In this document: positions 20,854 to 33,653 of the stretch, piece after piece | How positions within the stretch are numbered: position 1 is the first letter of the stretch | Layout of the letters: the number at the start of each line of letters is the position of its first letter | NCBI GenBank assembly: GCA_029298735.1 | Contig: JANSLP010000007.1 | Location: 62,001-126,000 of the forward strand | Origin: Ophiostoma sp. CBS 140.51 | Lineage: Eukaryota; Ascomycota; Sordariomycetes; Ophiostomatales; Ophiostomataceae | Direction: 5' to 3' | Length of the DNA: 64,000 nucleotides | The notes under the pieces: generated by a model | Database searches by the model: none | Told to the model about the DNA's origin: nothing | Seen by the model: only the letters and a program-made list of their open reading frames with translations | Translations under genes and position numbers: made by a program

Positions 20854-23054
20854 ATGTCTACTTGGGGTGAAGGCCCCCCACAGGCCGTCACTCCCGCCGA
20901 GTCCGGCTGGAAAGACGAGGCTATGGCCCTTGAACCTGCCGGTGGCGCCATCGATGGTGGCGACGACGCCCAGATCCAGGATCATGGCTTCGACATCGCC
21001 GTGAAGCCGGAGCTCTACCCCGGTTTCGAGGGCGAGCGCCAGCAGATCAAGGACGCTGGCTGGGTTGAAGCCACCCCGTACAACTACGAGGCCAAGCAGG
21101 ATCCCACCCGCGCCATTCGTGACTGGGCCGGCAACGCCACGGTCTACGAGTGGACTGGTGAGGAGGGCGATGTTGGCCCCGAGTCGGACGAGCTCGAGCG
21201 CGAGCTTTTCGGTGACCCGGACAAGCGCTCTGGTTCTGGCATTGACTTTTCAACGTAAGTTTTTGTTTTTATTTTTGTTTCCTTGACTTAATGGTCTGTT
21301 TGTTGGTATCAATTGGTTGCACCCCAAATGGACAGTTTATAGTCCCATCACACGTCTCTTTGTCTCCGCGATATAGACTAATCACATTTTGTCTCTCTAT
21401 AACAGGCTCTCGGAGATCAAAGTCTTCCAGGAGGGCGAGACTCGCATCCAGCCCTTCTACGACTTTGAGAAGGCTGGTCTCCACCCGGTCATGCGTCGCA
21501 ACGTCGAGCTTGCTGGCTACAAGGTCCCGACCCCCATTCAGATGTACTGTCTGCCCGCCATCATCAATGGACACGATGTCATGGGTATTGCTCAAACCGG
21601 TATGTACAACAATTGTAGTCGTCGTCACCATCGCCCTGTTTCGAATCAACAACTAACTTCAAACAGGCTCTGGCAAGACGGCCGCTTACCTCATTCCCAT
21701 TCTGAACCAGCTCATGGGCAAGGCCAAGAAGCTCGCCGCTCCTCGCCCCAACCCAGCCACCTACCGCCCAGGTTTAGATGCCCCCGCCCGCGCTGAGCCG
21801 CTGGTTGTCATTGTTGCGCCTAGCCGTGAGCTTGGCATCCAGATCTTCAATGAGGCCCGCAAGTTCTGCTACCGCACCATGCTCCGTCCGTGCGTTATCT
21901 ACGGTGGTGGCCCGATCCGTGGCCAACTGGAGCAGCTCAGCCGTGGCTGTGATGTCCTTGTTGCCTCGCCCGGTCGTCTGATTGACATCATGAACCGTCC
22001 CAACCACCTGTCGCTCCGTCGCGTCAAGTACATGGTCATTGATGAGGCTGATGAGATGCTTCATGATGACTGGGGTGAGGACCTCACTCGCATCCTCTCC
22101 GGTGGTTAGTATTCCCTAAGTCCCTTATTTTCATTCTCTTGTGATCAGTAATACCTAACACATCCTTTCAGACCAGGACGACGGTGACATCAAGTACATG
22201 TTGTTCTCGGCAACATTCCCCAAGCGTTTGCGGGACCTTGCCAAGGAGTACCTGGCCAACGATCACTGCCGTCTTCGTGTCGGCCGTGCTGGCAGCTCTC
22301 ACAGCAACATCCAGCAGGTGATCTCTTTCATGGAGCCTTCCAACAAGCGCAAAGCCACGGTTGAGCTTCTCAACTCGATCCCGCCTGGTCGTACCATCAT
22401 TTTCGTCAACCGCAAGGCGACCGCCGATGAGCTTGACGATTTCTTGTACAACCTTGGTCTGCCGTGCACTTCGATCCATGCTGGCCGCACCCAGATGGAG
22501 CGAGAGGACGCCATGCGTGCTTTCCGTGGCGGCGAGTGTCCGATTCTCATCGCTACGGGTGTCGCTGCCCGCGGCATTGACGTGCACAACGTCAACCATG
22601 TTGTCAACTACGATCTCCCCAGCCTTGATCATGGTGGCATTGAGGAGTACGTCCATCGCATTGGTAAGTCAAATTTCCTCTCGTCTCGTGCCATTTTCTT
22701 GTACCATACCCTTTTCTGACTTGAATCTCTACAACAGGTCGTACTGGCCGCATTGGTCACCGCGGTCTTGCTACGTCGTTCTACACCGAGCGCGACGAGC
22801 CGATTGCCAGCGTTCTCACGCGCACGCTTCTCGAGACGAAGCAAGAGATCCCCGATTTCCTTGAGTCCTACATTCCCGAGGGTGAGGCCCGCGAGAACCT
22901 CAAGTTTGAGGCCGACTCCGACTTTGAGGAGTTCACACCGGGCGATGGCGGGGATGACGGTGGTTGGGGTGCTGGTGGCGGCGATGCCGGTGGTGACGCT
23001 GGTGGCGACAGCTGGGGTGCTCCCCCGGCCGATGAACCAGTGCCCAGCTGGTAG
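20854..23054 (+). CDS. DEAD-box RNA helicase, Ded1/Vasa-like
   Basis: ATP-dependent RNA helicases of this subgroup unwind short RNA duplexes, typically in translation initiation or RNP remodelling. Model: exons 20854-21254, 21406-21599, 21667-22104, 22172-22663 and 22738-23054; 613 residues; introns 151, 67, 67 and 74 nt. All core motifs are visible: Q motif (YKVPTPIQ), motif I AQTGSGKT ending at residue 203, Ia PSRELGIQ, ASPGRL, DEAD at 324-327, SAT at 357-359, IIFVNRK, ATGVAARGIDV and, split by the last intron, HRIG/RTGR. PSREL in Ia instead of PTREL is a small deviation. The N-terminal 110 residues are acidic with spaced Trp residues (STWGE, SGWKDE, AGWVEA, RDWAG). The C-terminus is Gly/Asp-rich with GGW and DSWG and ends in PSW, recalling the Ded1 tail. 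The exact orthology (Ded1 versus a filamentous-fungal Vasa-like paralogue) is not settled. Confidence 0.94.
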
Positions 23055-24275
23055 ATATGGATGCAATTTACTGCGTGTCCATACTGCTGTGCGTCGATCC
23101 CTCTTTGCCTCTTTTGGTGATATGCACGAGAATCTGACCATACCAGGCAACCAAAAAAGGCGGAGGAGCGAATGAAGGTACGCGCAGAAGAATTGACGAG
23201 AAGGAAAGAATGCAAAGTTGACTCGGGAGAACGATGTTGCAAAGACTAGGCCAGAACACGCCGTCTACACTTCAGTGGATACTGTGTTGCCATATAATAG
23301 CCTAGATAAGTCAGTATAATGTCCCCATAATTGAAAATGTTGTCTCTATTTTTCTTTTCTTTTGTTGTTTTTTGTGTGAAAATATGATGTGCGATGAAGA
23401 GGTTCAAGGTGAAGAGGTCGGTGGCGAGTCGTGACTGTACACGTGACCCCACTCAACAGTCTAAATCGGAGCGGACTGTCGGAAACGTTCGGAAGATGGG
23501 TTTCATGGGTAGATGGAGAGCTGGGGATTTCGGCTGGATTTGTGGGGGGCTCGGGACAGCTACGACGTTGAGGCTGGTCTGCTTCCGCTGGTAGGCGAGC
23601 TATTTTTCTCTTTTTTGTTGAATTTTGGCTGGAATTGTCGGTGGGCGACGGTGGCGGGCTGTATGTTTTCCCTGAGAGTCGCGGCTTCCGTGGTTTGCGA
23701 GTAAAAATGGCAAAATTGGGCTCTTTAATTCTCCTGGATCGGAAAGCCGGCCATATGTGCCCTTCCGCTGGCCGTTCCTTCTTGCATTGTGCCGTGGGTG
23801 TTACCGTAAAAAGCGAGCCCGAACATAAAAATCGTCGACTCGCAAATCCTCGCGGGAAAATAGCTTCGCTCTTCCAAAAACGAGCGCGACAGACAAACCC
23901 GCTGGAAAACGAACTCCCTGGTGGAAAATTATAAGAGCAAATTCGCTACGCCCACAATTTTTCGACCCCCCTCCCCTCCCTCACCGACCGTGACCTTTTA
24001 ATTCCGAATAGCGAGAAAAAGCGTGAATTAATTCGAATTGCCGCAGAGAGGACGAAAGAGTCTAGAGTTCTCAGAGGAAGGAAAAAAAGAACACCGCGAA
24101 GCAAGCAGTCCAAACGACAGTGGTAGTCCAGAGTTTCTCCCGCTTCCCCTCCTTTTTTCGCAGCTCGTCCCATTGCTTCCCCTCGCCCTTGGGATTTCGA
24201 CCCCTCCCACTTCCCCAGACCAACAGCGCCAAAACAAGAAACGGAAAAAAAGGAACAAATACAACGGCCACAGTC
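23055..24275. other. Intergenic spacer, helicase 3' flank and fumarase promoter
   Basis: AT-rich sequence at about 23250-23390 suits 3'-end formation for the helicase. A TATAAG at 23930-23935 and a pyrimidine block at about 23960-24000 are plausible promoter elements, and a second C/T block at 24130-24220 is probably fumarase leader. No gene is visible. Confidence 0.5.
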
Positions 24276-25956
24276 ATGCTCCGTTCAGTGCGAATTGCGG
24301 CGCCAGGGCTCGCCCGAGGCTTACTACGCCCTGCGGTGCCTCGGACCACCAGCACATGTTCAGCTGCTGCTGTCCATAACACCGTCTCTCGCACGTCTCT
24401 GTCTTCCTCGTCGTCGTCACAACAACTCCTGGCCTCCTTCACCCGTTCCTTCCACGCGAGCACCATCAGAATGTCGAACACACGGACGGAGAGCGACGCC
24501 TTTGGCGAGATCCAGGTCCCCGCGGACAAGTACTGGGGCGCCCAGACCGAGCGGTCCCTCGAGAACTTCCGCATCAACCAACCCCAGGACCGCATGCCGC
24601 CTCCGATTGTGCGCGCTTTCGGTATCCTCAAGGGTGCTGCCGCCGCTGTCAACGTCAACTACGGCCTGGACCCCGAGATCGGCAAGGCCATCCAGCAGGC
24701 CGCCAAGGAGGTTGCGGACCTCAAGCTGCTCGACCACTTTCCCCTGGTTGTCTGGCAGACCGGTTCCGGCACGCAGTCCAACATGAACGCCAACGAGGTC
24801 ATCTCCAACCGTGCCATTGAAATCCTGGGCGGCACCATGGGCAGCAAGAAGCCCGTCCACCCCAACGACCACGTCAACCGCAGTGCCTCGTCCAACGACA
24901 CCTTCCCCACTGTTATGCACATTGCCGCTGTGCTCGAGATTGAGGGCGAGCTGCTGCCGTCCATCAAGAGCTTGCGCAACGCTCTGCAGGCCAAGGTCGA
25001 CGACTTCGAGGCCAAGGGCATCATAAAGATTGGCCGCACGCATCTGCAGGATGCTACCCCGCTGACGCTGGCTCAGGAGTTCTCCGGCTACGTTGCTCAG
25101 CTTGACTACGGTATCCAGCGCGTCGAGTCGTCTCTGCCGGCTCTGCGTCAGCTGGCCCAGGGTGGTACTGCTGTCGGCACTGGTATCAACACTTTTGTTG
25201 GCTTCGCTGAGGCCGTTGCCGCCGAGGTCAGCTCCATGACCGGCACCCACTTCGAGACTGCCCCCAACAAGTTTGAGGCTCTGGCCGCCCACGACGCCCT
25301 CGTCCAGGCCTCCGGCTGCCTGAACACCCTCGCTGCCTCGCTGTCCAAGATCGCCCAGGACATTCGCTACCTGGGTAGTGGTCCCCGCTGCGGTCTTGGC
25401 GAGCTGAACCTGCCCGAGAACGAGCCCGGCAGCAGCATCATGCCCGGCAAGGTCAACCCCACACAGTGCGAAGCCCTGACGATGGTGTGCGCCCAGGTTA
25501 TGGGCAACCACGTTGCAACCACCATTGGTGGCATGAACGGCCAGTTTGAGCTGAACGTCTACAAGCCGCTGATCATCCGCAACGTCCTGCACAGCGTCCG
25601 CCTGCTGTCGGATGGCATGCGCTCGTTTGAGAAGAACCTCGTCGTTGGCCTCCAGGCCAACGAGGAGAAGATCAACAACATCATGAAGGAGTCGTAAGTT
25701 GCCGCCGCTGCTCTACATCTTTTTGTTTCCTTCCATTTCATGTGTCCTATTTCTAACACTCTCCAGTCTCATGCTCGTCACCTGTCTAAACCCCAAGATC
25801 GGCTACGATATGGCCAGCAAGGTCGCCAAGAACGCGCACAAGAAGGGCCTGACCCTGAAGCAGAGCGCTCTCGAGCTCGATGCCCTCACTGAGGAGGAGT
25901 TCGACACCCTCGTCCGCCCTGAGCTGATGGTCGGACCCAGCCTGTACAAGGCTTAG
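24276..25956 (+). CDS. fum1: Class II fumarate hydratase, mitochondrial/cytosolic
   Basis: Fumarase interconverts fumarate and (S)-malate in the TCA cycle; the cytosolic form acts in fumarate metabolism and the DNA-damage response. Model: exons 24276-25693 and 25767-25956, one 73-nt intron, 535 residues. The first 65 residues are rich in Arg, Ser and Ala with almost no acid, a typical mitochondrial presequence. A second in-frame ATG at 24471 opens the mature enzyme (MSNTRTESDAFGEIQVP). Class II landmarks are WQTGSGTQSNMNANEV, NRSASSNDTFPT (substrate-site region), IGRTHLQDATPLTLAQEFSG and the lyase signature GSSIMPGKVNP at residues 385-395. The length fits the family. Both compartments could be served from this gene, by leaky initiation or by partial import as in yeast; the sequence alone does not decide which. 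Confidence 0.97.
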
Positions 25957-28205
25957 GAGGCTGAACAAGGCTGAAGGACTACTGTGTAGTCTTTCTTCTG
26001 GGTTGTTTTCGAGTATGAATAGAAAAAGCGAAGAGCGCGGATTAGACAAAAAAGTAAAGGCGTAGACAGACGGAACGCACCCAGCCAAAGACAACCTCTA
26101 CGCCTCGTAACGGCATGTAACGATGTATGTATCTCCAATTGAATATGAAGCACAAAAAAACGAAAGCAGCCAAACCAAGAAAAGGTGATGTGAGACGTGA
26201 GACGTAAAATATCGGGATGGGCCAGCACAAGAACCGAACGATAGAACAAAAGAAACAAAAATGAACGATCTCCAATTCCGCTTCCTCTTCGGCTCAATGT
26301 CCGTCTTCTTGTTTCTCAATTCGGTTCGCTATCGATATCATATCGAAAGAGCTTCAGCGATGACTCGCTGTAAACGTCATTTTTCGGCCTCGGAAAAGAT
26401 CGGCCTGGCCTGGCACGGGTGTAGCACTCCCCCAGCCCACCGTTTTATTGTCTTGTCATGGCAGTGTTGTTGTTTCACTCGTGGCCAGGCCGGAACCGTA
26501 GATTGCCTGATTGGGTACTGTGGTGCTGCTGTATTTGGTATTTGGGCGGTGCTCTGATGTCTTTCCCGGGGAGAAGGCGCACTAAGCCTCGGCACTGAGG
26601 GTTGCGGCTTAGGACAAGACAGTTCGGCAGAGCGGAGCGTGCGATTGGGTGGGCTGTGTCGCACTGGCAGGTCCCACGTTCCAGGCGCTGTCAGCCAGCC
26701 AGTCGAGCCAGCAAATACTCAGTGTCCGAGCAAAGCGCCAAAGCGACCAAAGAGAGGAGGACAAAGATGAAAGAAGAAAAGAACACAATCGAATAAAAAA
26801 TCGAAATAAAAAAAATAGGGAAAGTAGAGGCTTTTAGAGATCCCAGGGTCGAGTCGCAACTTCCCTCTTCAGGCAATCTTACAATCTCTTCTTGTCGGTG
26901 CTCTCCGGTCGTGACTGCCCGCAGCCGCAAAAATGCCCCAAAACGGTCTTGTCTCCAATTCGGCGTTTTTTGCGATTTTACTGGGGAGCTCCTTCTCGTC
27001 GGCCGCGGTCTCGGCTTTGCCACAAATTGTGAGAGAGAGACAGAATACACTAAACCGCATCCGGCAATAGTACCCAAATAGGAAAGAGGTGCAGCCTGTG
27101 ACGCAAACCTTCCTTTCCTCTTTCCCCAGTTCTTACCTTGATGGTGGATGCATTTTCTTTGATCACTTTTTTGACATTTTCCTTCTTTTTTTACTCTACC
27201 AGCCCCTGCATCCTGATCTTTACCGTTTTCTTCAAGTGTTCCCATTTAGGTAAAAAGCTAGAGGCGAGTTGTGGTCCGCGGCTTCTTGTATTTGTTTTTC
27301 TGTCAGAGGGCACGCGGCTCCTCGAAGTCTGACGTACTTTTTTGATTGAAAAGAATTGTAAATCAAAACATCGAGAAAAGAGCCAAACTCGAGCAAAATA
27401 CATTCTATGGCAACACTGGAAGACTGTAAAAGGAAACAAGTCCATGTATGTAGAATGTGTACACAACAATTTCGTCAATGTCCTTCTCGTCTTTCTTTGA
27501 CGTTCGTTGAGCTGCTCGCTCCTGCTCCAAAGCACATGCTTTTTGGTCTAATCTCTAGCACTTATCAGTTGGGGCGGTTGGTTGGGCCAATCAGGGTCGC
27601 GCCTTCCCCACACTTTCACAAGCTCTCTTGGTCTTTTTGCCATCTTCGCCTTCCTTGTCTCTCTTTCTTTGGGGGAAGGAAGGTGCTCTGACTGTACGTA
27701 CTTTGGTCTCGCTTGGTACCTTGTTCGCACCTGTGTTTTACACCGGTTTGCACCGCAGTTGCCACCCTATCAGTTGTTCCCTCTCACCCGAGTGACCAAC
27801 CGCCTACCCTTTCCAAGCACATTCCTTCCTCCGCATGGGGTGAATCGGTGGAGCACTAACACGCGCTGCTCTTTCCTCGCGAGCTAAGAGCCAGAGCCGT
27901 TTTCTCGCCTCCGGCATGCTCAGACTCGTAGCTACTTCGTTGCTCGGTCCGGAGGGGGGCCACTGTAGGCAGGCGCGATGGAGAAGAACCCGAGGCTGAG
28001 ATAGTATTTGAATGCTGTCATCCCTCGCCCTTTGTTCCTGCCTCTATTTCTTTCCTCCTCAATTTCCTTGTGATTATTTCTGATTCTTATCATCATCACT
28101 TTTTGCATATCCAATCCTCATCTCTTACTTGGACTGGATACAATCTCGTACACTCTACCTCATTACCTTTCTCTCTACTCACTCACAACCCCTACCACAT
28201 CCACA
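25957..28205. promoter_or_regulatory. Spacer and malate synthase upstream region with a CCAAT box
   Basis: The 2.25 kb between two same-strand genes holds no supportable ORF. A CCAAT pentamer at 27587-27591 (context GGGCCAATCAGG) lies about 615 bases before the malate synthase ATG and is a candidate site for the fungal CCAAT-binding complex. A pyrimidine-rich leader precedes the ATG at about 28080-28200. I could not identify a confident acetate-regulator (FacB-type) site by eye. Confidence 0.35.
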
Positions 28206-29896
28206 ATGCCGTCTACCGAGAACATCCTCCAGGGCGTCACCGTCCTCGGCGCCGTCAAGGACGAGCACAAGAAGATCCTCACTCCTGAGGCGCTCTCTTT
28301 CCTTGCTTTGCTGCACCGCTCCTTCGACTCAACCCGCAAGGCACTGCTTGAGCGCCGGAAAATTCGCCAGGCCGAGATCGACCGCGGCGTCCTGCCCGAC
28401 TTCCTCCCTGAGACCAAGCACATCCGCGAGAACCTGGCATGGAAGGGTGCGCCGCCTGCGCCCGGTCTGGTGGACCGCCGCGTGGAGATTACTGGCCCTA
28501 CCGACCGCAAGATGGTTGTGAACGCCCTGAACGCCAATGTCTACACCTACATGGCTGATTTTGAGGGTAAGCCGCACTCACTACTAACAGAAATGATTGC
28601 CTTCTAAACGTTTTGCTAACTCCCCCAGACTCGAGCGCTCCTACTTGGGAGAACATGATCAACGGCCAGGTCAACCTGTACGATGCCGTCCGCCGCAAGA
28701 TTGACTTCAAGCAGGGCGCCAAGGAGTACAAGCTGCGCACCGACCGCACTCTGCCCACGCTTATTGTCCGCCCCCGTGGCTGGCACCTGACGGAGAAGCA
28801 CTTCACCGTTGACGGTGAGCCCATGTCCGGCTCGCTCTTCGACTTCGGTCTGTACTTCTTCCACAACGCCAAGGCCGCCATTGCCAACGGCTTCGGACCT
28901 TACTTCTACCTGCCCAAGATGGAGTCGCACCTCGAGGCCCGTCTCTGGAACGACGCCTTCAACCTGGCCCAGGACTTTGTCGGTGTCCCCCGCGGCACCA
29001 TCCGTGGTACCGTCCTGATCGAGACCATCCTCGCTGCTTTCGAGATGGAGGAGATCATCTACGAACTGCGCGACCACAGCTCTGGCCTCAACTGCGGTCG
29101 CTGGGACTACATCTTCTCTACCATCAAGAAGTTCCGCCAGAACCCCAACTTTGTCCTGCCTGACCGCAGCGCCGTCACCATGACCGTACCCTTCATGGAC
29201 GCCTACGTTAAGCTGCTGATCCAGACCTGCCACCGTCGCGGTGTGCACGCCATGGGCGGCATGGCCGCCCAGATCCCCATCAAGGACGACCCGGCCGCCA
29301 ACGAGAAGGCCATGGAGGGTGTCCGCGCCGACAAGCTCCGCGAGGTGCGCGCCGGTCACGACGGTACCTGGGTTGCTCACCCAGCCCTGGCCGCCATTGC
29401 CACCGAGATCTTCGACAAGCACATGCCCACCCCCAACCAACTGTTCGTGCGTCGTGAGGACGTCACCATTGGCGCCAATGACCTGCTTAACATGAACGTG
29501 CCCGGCCAGATCACCGAGGCCGGTATTCGTAAGAACCTGAGCATCGGCCTGGGCTACATGGAGGCCTGGATCCGCGGTGTTGGCTGTGTGCCCATCAACT
29601 ACCTGATGGAGGACGCTGCCACCGCCGAGGTGTCCCGCAGCCAGATCTGGCAGTGGGTCCGCCACGGCGTGACTACCGCCGAGGGCAAGCGCGTCGATAA
29701 GGCGTACGCCCTGAAGCTGCTCAAGGAGCAGGCCGACCAGCTGGCCAAGTCCGCTCCGGCCGGCAACAAATTCCACCTGGCTGCCCAGTACTTCTCGACC
29801 CAGGTGACGGGCGAGGACTACGCTGACTTCCTGACCACGCTGCTGTACGACGAGATCACTGCCGTCGGCAGCGCGCGGCCGGCCTCGAAGCTGTAA
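28206..29896 (+). CDS. acuE: Malate synthase, peroxisomal (glyoxylate cycle)
   Basis: Malate synthase condenses glyoxylate with acetyl-CoA to malate, completing the glyoxylate bypass needed for growth on acetate or fatty acids. Model: exons 28206-28566 and 28629-29896 with one 62-nt intron (phase 1), 542 residues, the normal size for isoform A. The TIM-barrel core shows TLIVRPRGWHL, GVPRGTIRGTVLIETI, the metal-site region SGLNCGRWDYIF and HAMGGMAAQIPIK; the C-terminal domain has the conserved GRGCVPI-like GVGCVPINYLMEDAATAE and SQIWQW. The protein ends exactly in SKL, a canonical PTS1, so import into peroxisomes is expected. Expression of the family is normally induced by C2 sources and repressed by glucose. 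The fumarase gene, also malate-producing, is the same-strand neighbour 2.2 kb upstream. Confidence 0.98.
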
Positions 29897-30564
29897 GCGA
29901 GCTTTTCGAGGGGCGGGATAGTATGGTGTAGCAGCAGCATGAAAATGCAAAAAAGGACGCGCGGCGTGTAACGACTACGGATATCATTTTGCATTTTTAC
30001 TTTTAATGTTCTACTGGTGTTATATTTTTTTGAGTTTTCTTATTGTTTTCTATTTTTGAGATCCAAAGGGCTGGGCGACACAGCTCCCCAATGCCAGAAG
30101 CTTGTTTTTTCTATATATTCTCGTTAGATTTTTCACATGTGTCATGCTCACAAAGACTGTATATAATCAAATCTTGCGACTTCAACATTGCATATCCATA
30201 TATATCTATACTACTGGTTGCTGGTGAACTTGACGTGTGACTCGATATTCATTCCCCTAAATGCATAGATACTTGAGGAGGGCCTTGTGTTCCCTAAAAG
30301 TCGTTTAAACGGGGATTAAACCGGGCTTATTACCGGACATTTCCTGTTGAATTAACTATCTGTGTTCACTCAACACTCTCGACGGACTATCATTTTCTGA
30401 TATGTGACGATATTTCTAAGCTGGGTGGGAGACAAACCGCGACACCGGGACCGCATCACAAAATCTTAAGACAGAACGATAAAAGTACTAAAGAAATGTA
30501 GCTCAACAAGGAAGGTCAATAGAAGGACTACACCTTGATATGTTGTACTACTTACTCTTGTATA

Positions 30565-30596
30565 CCTCTCAACAAGGTCCAGGGTACGTTGAGAGG
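30565..30596. repeat. Inverted repeat, 9-bp stem with 14-base loop
   Basis: CCTCTCAAC at 30565-30573 is perfectly complementary to GTTGAGAGG at 30588-30596. It lies alone in the gene-poor stretch downstream of malate synthase. It could be a hairpin in an RNA or a chance palindrome. Confidence 0.8.
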
Positions 30597-30652
30597 CGCG
30601 TGTACGACACATGTTTGATCTGGCGGTCAATGTCGTCCAATCACCTCTCCTT

Positions 30653-30676
30653 CACGATACACCTCACGATACACCT
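30653..30676. repeat. 12-base tandem duplication
   Basis: CACGATACACCT occurs twice head to tail without mismatch. It is close to the inverted repeat at 30565 and has no obvious function. Confidence 0.9.
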
Positions 30677-33633
30677 TCGTCTTGACTATCCTCCTATTCA
30701 CTGATGTTGAACGTCTGGGAAGTTTTCTGAAGCAACATCGTCGACTGGGCCACAATGGAACAGCAACACAAGACATGTATAAGATGCCAAAATATTGAAA
30801 GAAATGACCGGGGGCTATCAGAACAATCACATGTGCGACAATCAATGAGTTGAGTCCCCAAGAGTGAAGGTGATGGAAACTGCAGCGATTCTTCCGTAGA
30901 CATCCCAGTCACGCGTGAATATCGTCTAGTTGATGAATAAGAGGGCCGATAATAAGCTCAAAATGGACCACCTTGAGCAGCAGTAAAGGAGGGCAAGCAA
31001 TATCGAGAAAAGGTTCTCTCGGTGAGAATAGGCCTCTCTACCGTTGAGTAGGGAGCACAAAATTCCCAAACAATGGCAGTCATGCGAGCAACGGCAGATG
31101 GTCGCCGGTGTACAGACCGACATTGAGGCAGTTGCTTTCCATTCTCTCCACTTTCTTCACCATTGCTGTAAAGCCACCGTGAATGAACATAGATGATCTC
31201 AAAGATCACCGCCTCTGCAAAATAACACTGCCGGTGAGCCGATATTCTCTTTAAAGTTCTGCAGAAGCCGGGAAATATTTCGTTGTTCTACACCGCCATC
31301 CGCATCATGGTGTATCCTTGTAGATACAACAATGAGAGCCAGGGACCCACGAATCTGCCTAGAGGTCACCAAAAGAGGGAATACAATCATGCAAAAGGGG
31401 CAATGAACTGCCTGTTGCACAGAAAATAAAGGTTGAGCAGGTGATACAAAGACTTACTAAGTAGTGGAAAGGAACTGAGCAGAGAAGGAGACACAAAATA
31501 GACTGGACGGCGAACATGAGATGGAAGCATTTGAAACCGACTTCTTTGGTTTCATGTTTCCCAATTCTTGAATGTTCTCTCACATATTTCGCTCCAGTTG
31601 CACAAAATAGACGCTTTGTACTCTGTTCTCTCGGATGTATCTACGATCGTCCCTTGCTTTTACCCTCTTCCAAGCCTTCTTCTCATTCATCTTGACTTTC
31701 CCCATATTCCAGTAATGGACGACGGGATACTCGTGACACATTGCACGCAGACCGTGATACCAATATCATCAAGCAATAAGAGAGCGACCTGGACTGGCAA
31801 TAGGCCATAAAGAGAAGGTAGGGAAAGCAAAGGGATCTGTCAGCTTGTTTAGTCAGTCTTGACTGTATTTGATCTTCACTTCTGTTACGAATGGAAAGGG
31901 GGAAGTGAGACATTTACAACGCAAGGTAGACATCACTGGTGAGGAAGAAAAGCAGACCCAGAGAAAACACGTGAGTCTCAGAAAGTCCAGCTGAGAATTG
32001 CTGCAGAATACATCTCCATTGGGATTGGAGAGCCATTTTTTTCAGGTCCTCACTATGCTGCCTTTGCCTCACCATTCCGTCATCCTGCCGTCCCTTGCAG
32101 AACGTGCGCCCTCTCTTCCTCTCGTTCGGTATAGAGAGGCCTGGGCGGCTGAGAAGAGAAAAGGAGAGCCAACGACACGAAAAGACAGGAAAGGGCGGCT
32201 ATGGTGGTATGGATGGGCGCCTGTCAAAAAGTCTAGAACACCCCAAAACCCTGAGACCAGGGGCAAAGCCGACGCTACAGACTGGCTTCTCTCCTTTCTC
32301 TTTTATTAATCAAAATTTCATAGTGCGTGCCCAACAAGGCAATCCCCGAAAGGCTGCAGGAGGCAAATCAAAACAGCAGCGCCCCCCGCCCTCCAACAGT
32401 GTCGAAAGTCGATGCTGTCTTTGGCTCGTAAGGTTTCCCGTTGGGCCATTCTCTGGCAAGTCATGTCCCTTGTCTTTCTTTTCCTTTCAAGCACACGTCA
32501 AAATAAGAAGACATACTCCGTACAGCCACGATAAAAATGCCCGTCAAATCTCGGAAGTTGCCGCCTGTAACCCCATCCTCTCAAAGGCTCCTCTGCACGA
32601 CTGCACATACTGTACAGGGAAAGCCAGCAAAATAAACTGTAGGGACTCACAGGCCGGGCAGCAGTGAGAGTGTAAAAAGTCAAGAGAGTGAAAATGGTAC
32701 AGCTCGTGGACGAGCTGAAGAACCGCTGGTCCAAGAGGCTCGACAGTGGTAGAGCACGGTAATCAAGGGAAGGAAGACCACTGTAACGCACGAACTTTGT
32801 TCTTCTACTCCTAGATTTCACTTTTACAGAGCAAGCCTTACTCATGTATAACAAACACTTCTGTTACGAGGATAGTAGGCCGGTAGTGTCACTGTGTGGT
32901 GTACGGATTGGGACAAATATTGGAAATACTTTAGCATATATTTTTTGTCTGAAACGGGTATGTGTGGGGGAGGCCAGCATAAAATAGAGAGGCTATGCTG
33001 GCCATACGACAGGCTGCATTCTGGTATCTCTTCATCGTGCATGTTACGATGTGCTACTTGGCTGGATATTTTGTCTACTGGTGAGTTCGTAAGGCTCTCA
33101 ACAGTATTTACAACTTCGTGTTTACGTAGCGTGCCACAGGGAGATTTTATCTAGTTTCAGGAAGCAATTATTTGTGCGCAATATGGTCTGGCCTTGCTAG
33201 TCAAGTGCGGCTGAGAACGAAACGGGGGGAGAAGCATTCCGTGACACATTGTGTTGAGCTTCCTCTGATTGCGACTTTTCAACAAGTTAGGTCACAGTTA
33301 CTGATGCTCGTAGGTTGTCAAGTCTTTTTTTTGTTTCAACTCCCTTTGATTTATAACTGCTTCCTGGTTTCGAGCTCACTTTCAACCATCTTTGCGCATA
33401 AAAAGAGAAGGATATGTCGTAGATGCGCGAAAAAGAGAATAGATTGCATCAGACATGTGGCTGGCTGGCTGTCTGGCGATATGGGCTGCGGATGGCGGAT
33501 GGCTTGCTAGGCTTGCTGCATCTTTGGCTGGCCGCGATTATGCAGCCAAAGACAACGGAAACAGATTATGGAAAGAAAATGCTCACTCGTCCATTGCTGA
33601 ACGACGACGAGCTGGTGTCCGTTCTAGGTCCAA

Positions 33634-33653
33634 CGAATGTCTACGAATGTCTA
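33634..33653. repeat. 10-base tandem duplication
   Basis: CGAATGTCTA occurs twice head to tail. It is a minor simple repeat in the gene-poor region. Confidence 0.9.

Noticed and set aside
24417..25592. Long open frame (391 codons) on the minus strand opposite fumarase
   Set aside because: It mirrors the codon bias of the fumarase exon in the antisense frame; the translation is Val/Gly/Asp/Leu-rich with no family resemblance.
28616..29950. Long open frame (444 codons) on the minus strand opposite malate synthase
   Set aside because: Same artefact: antisense shadow of a highly biased exon, with no independent promoter or protein-like features.
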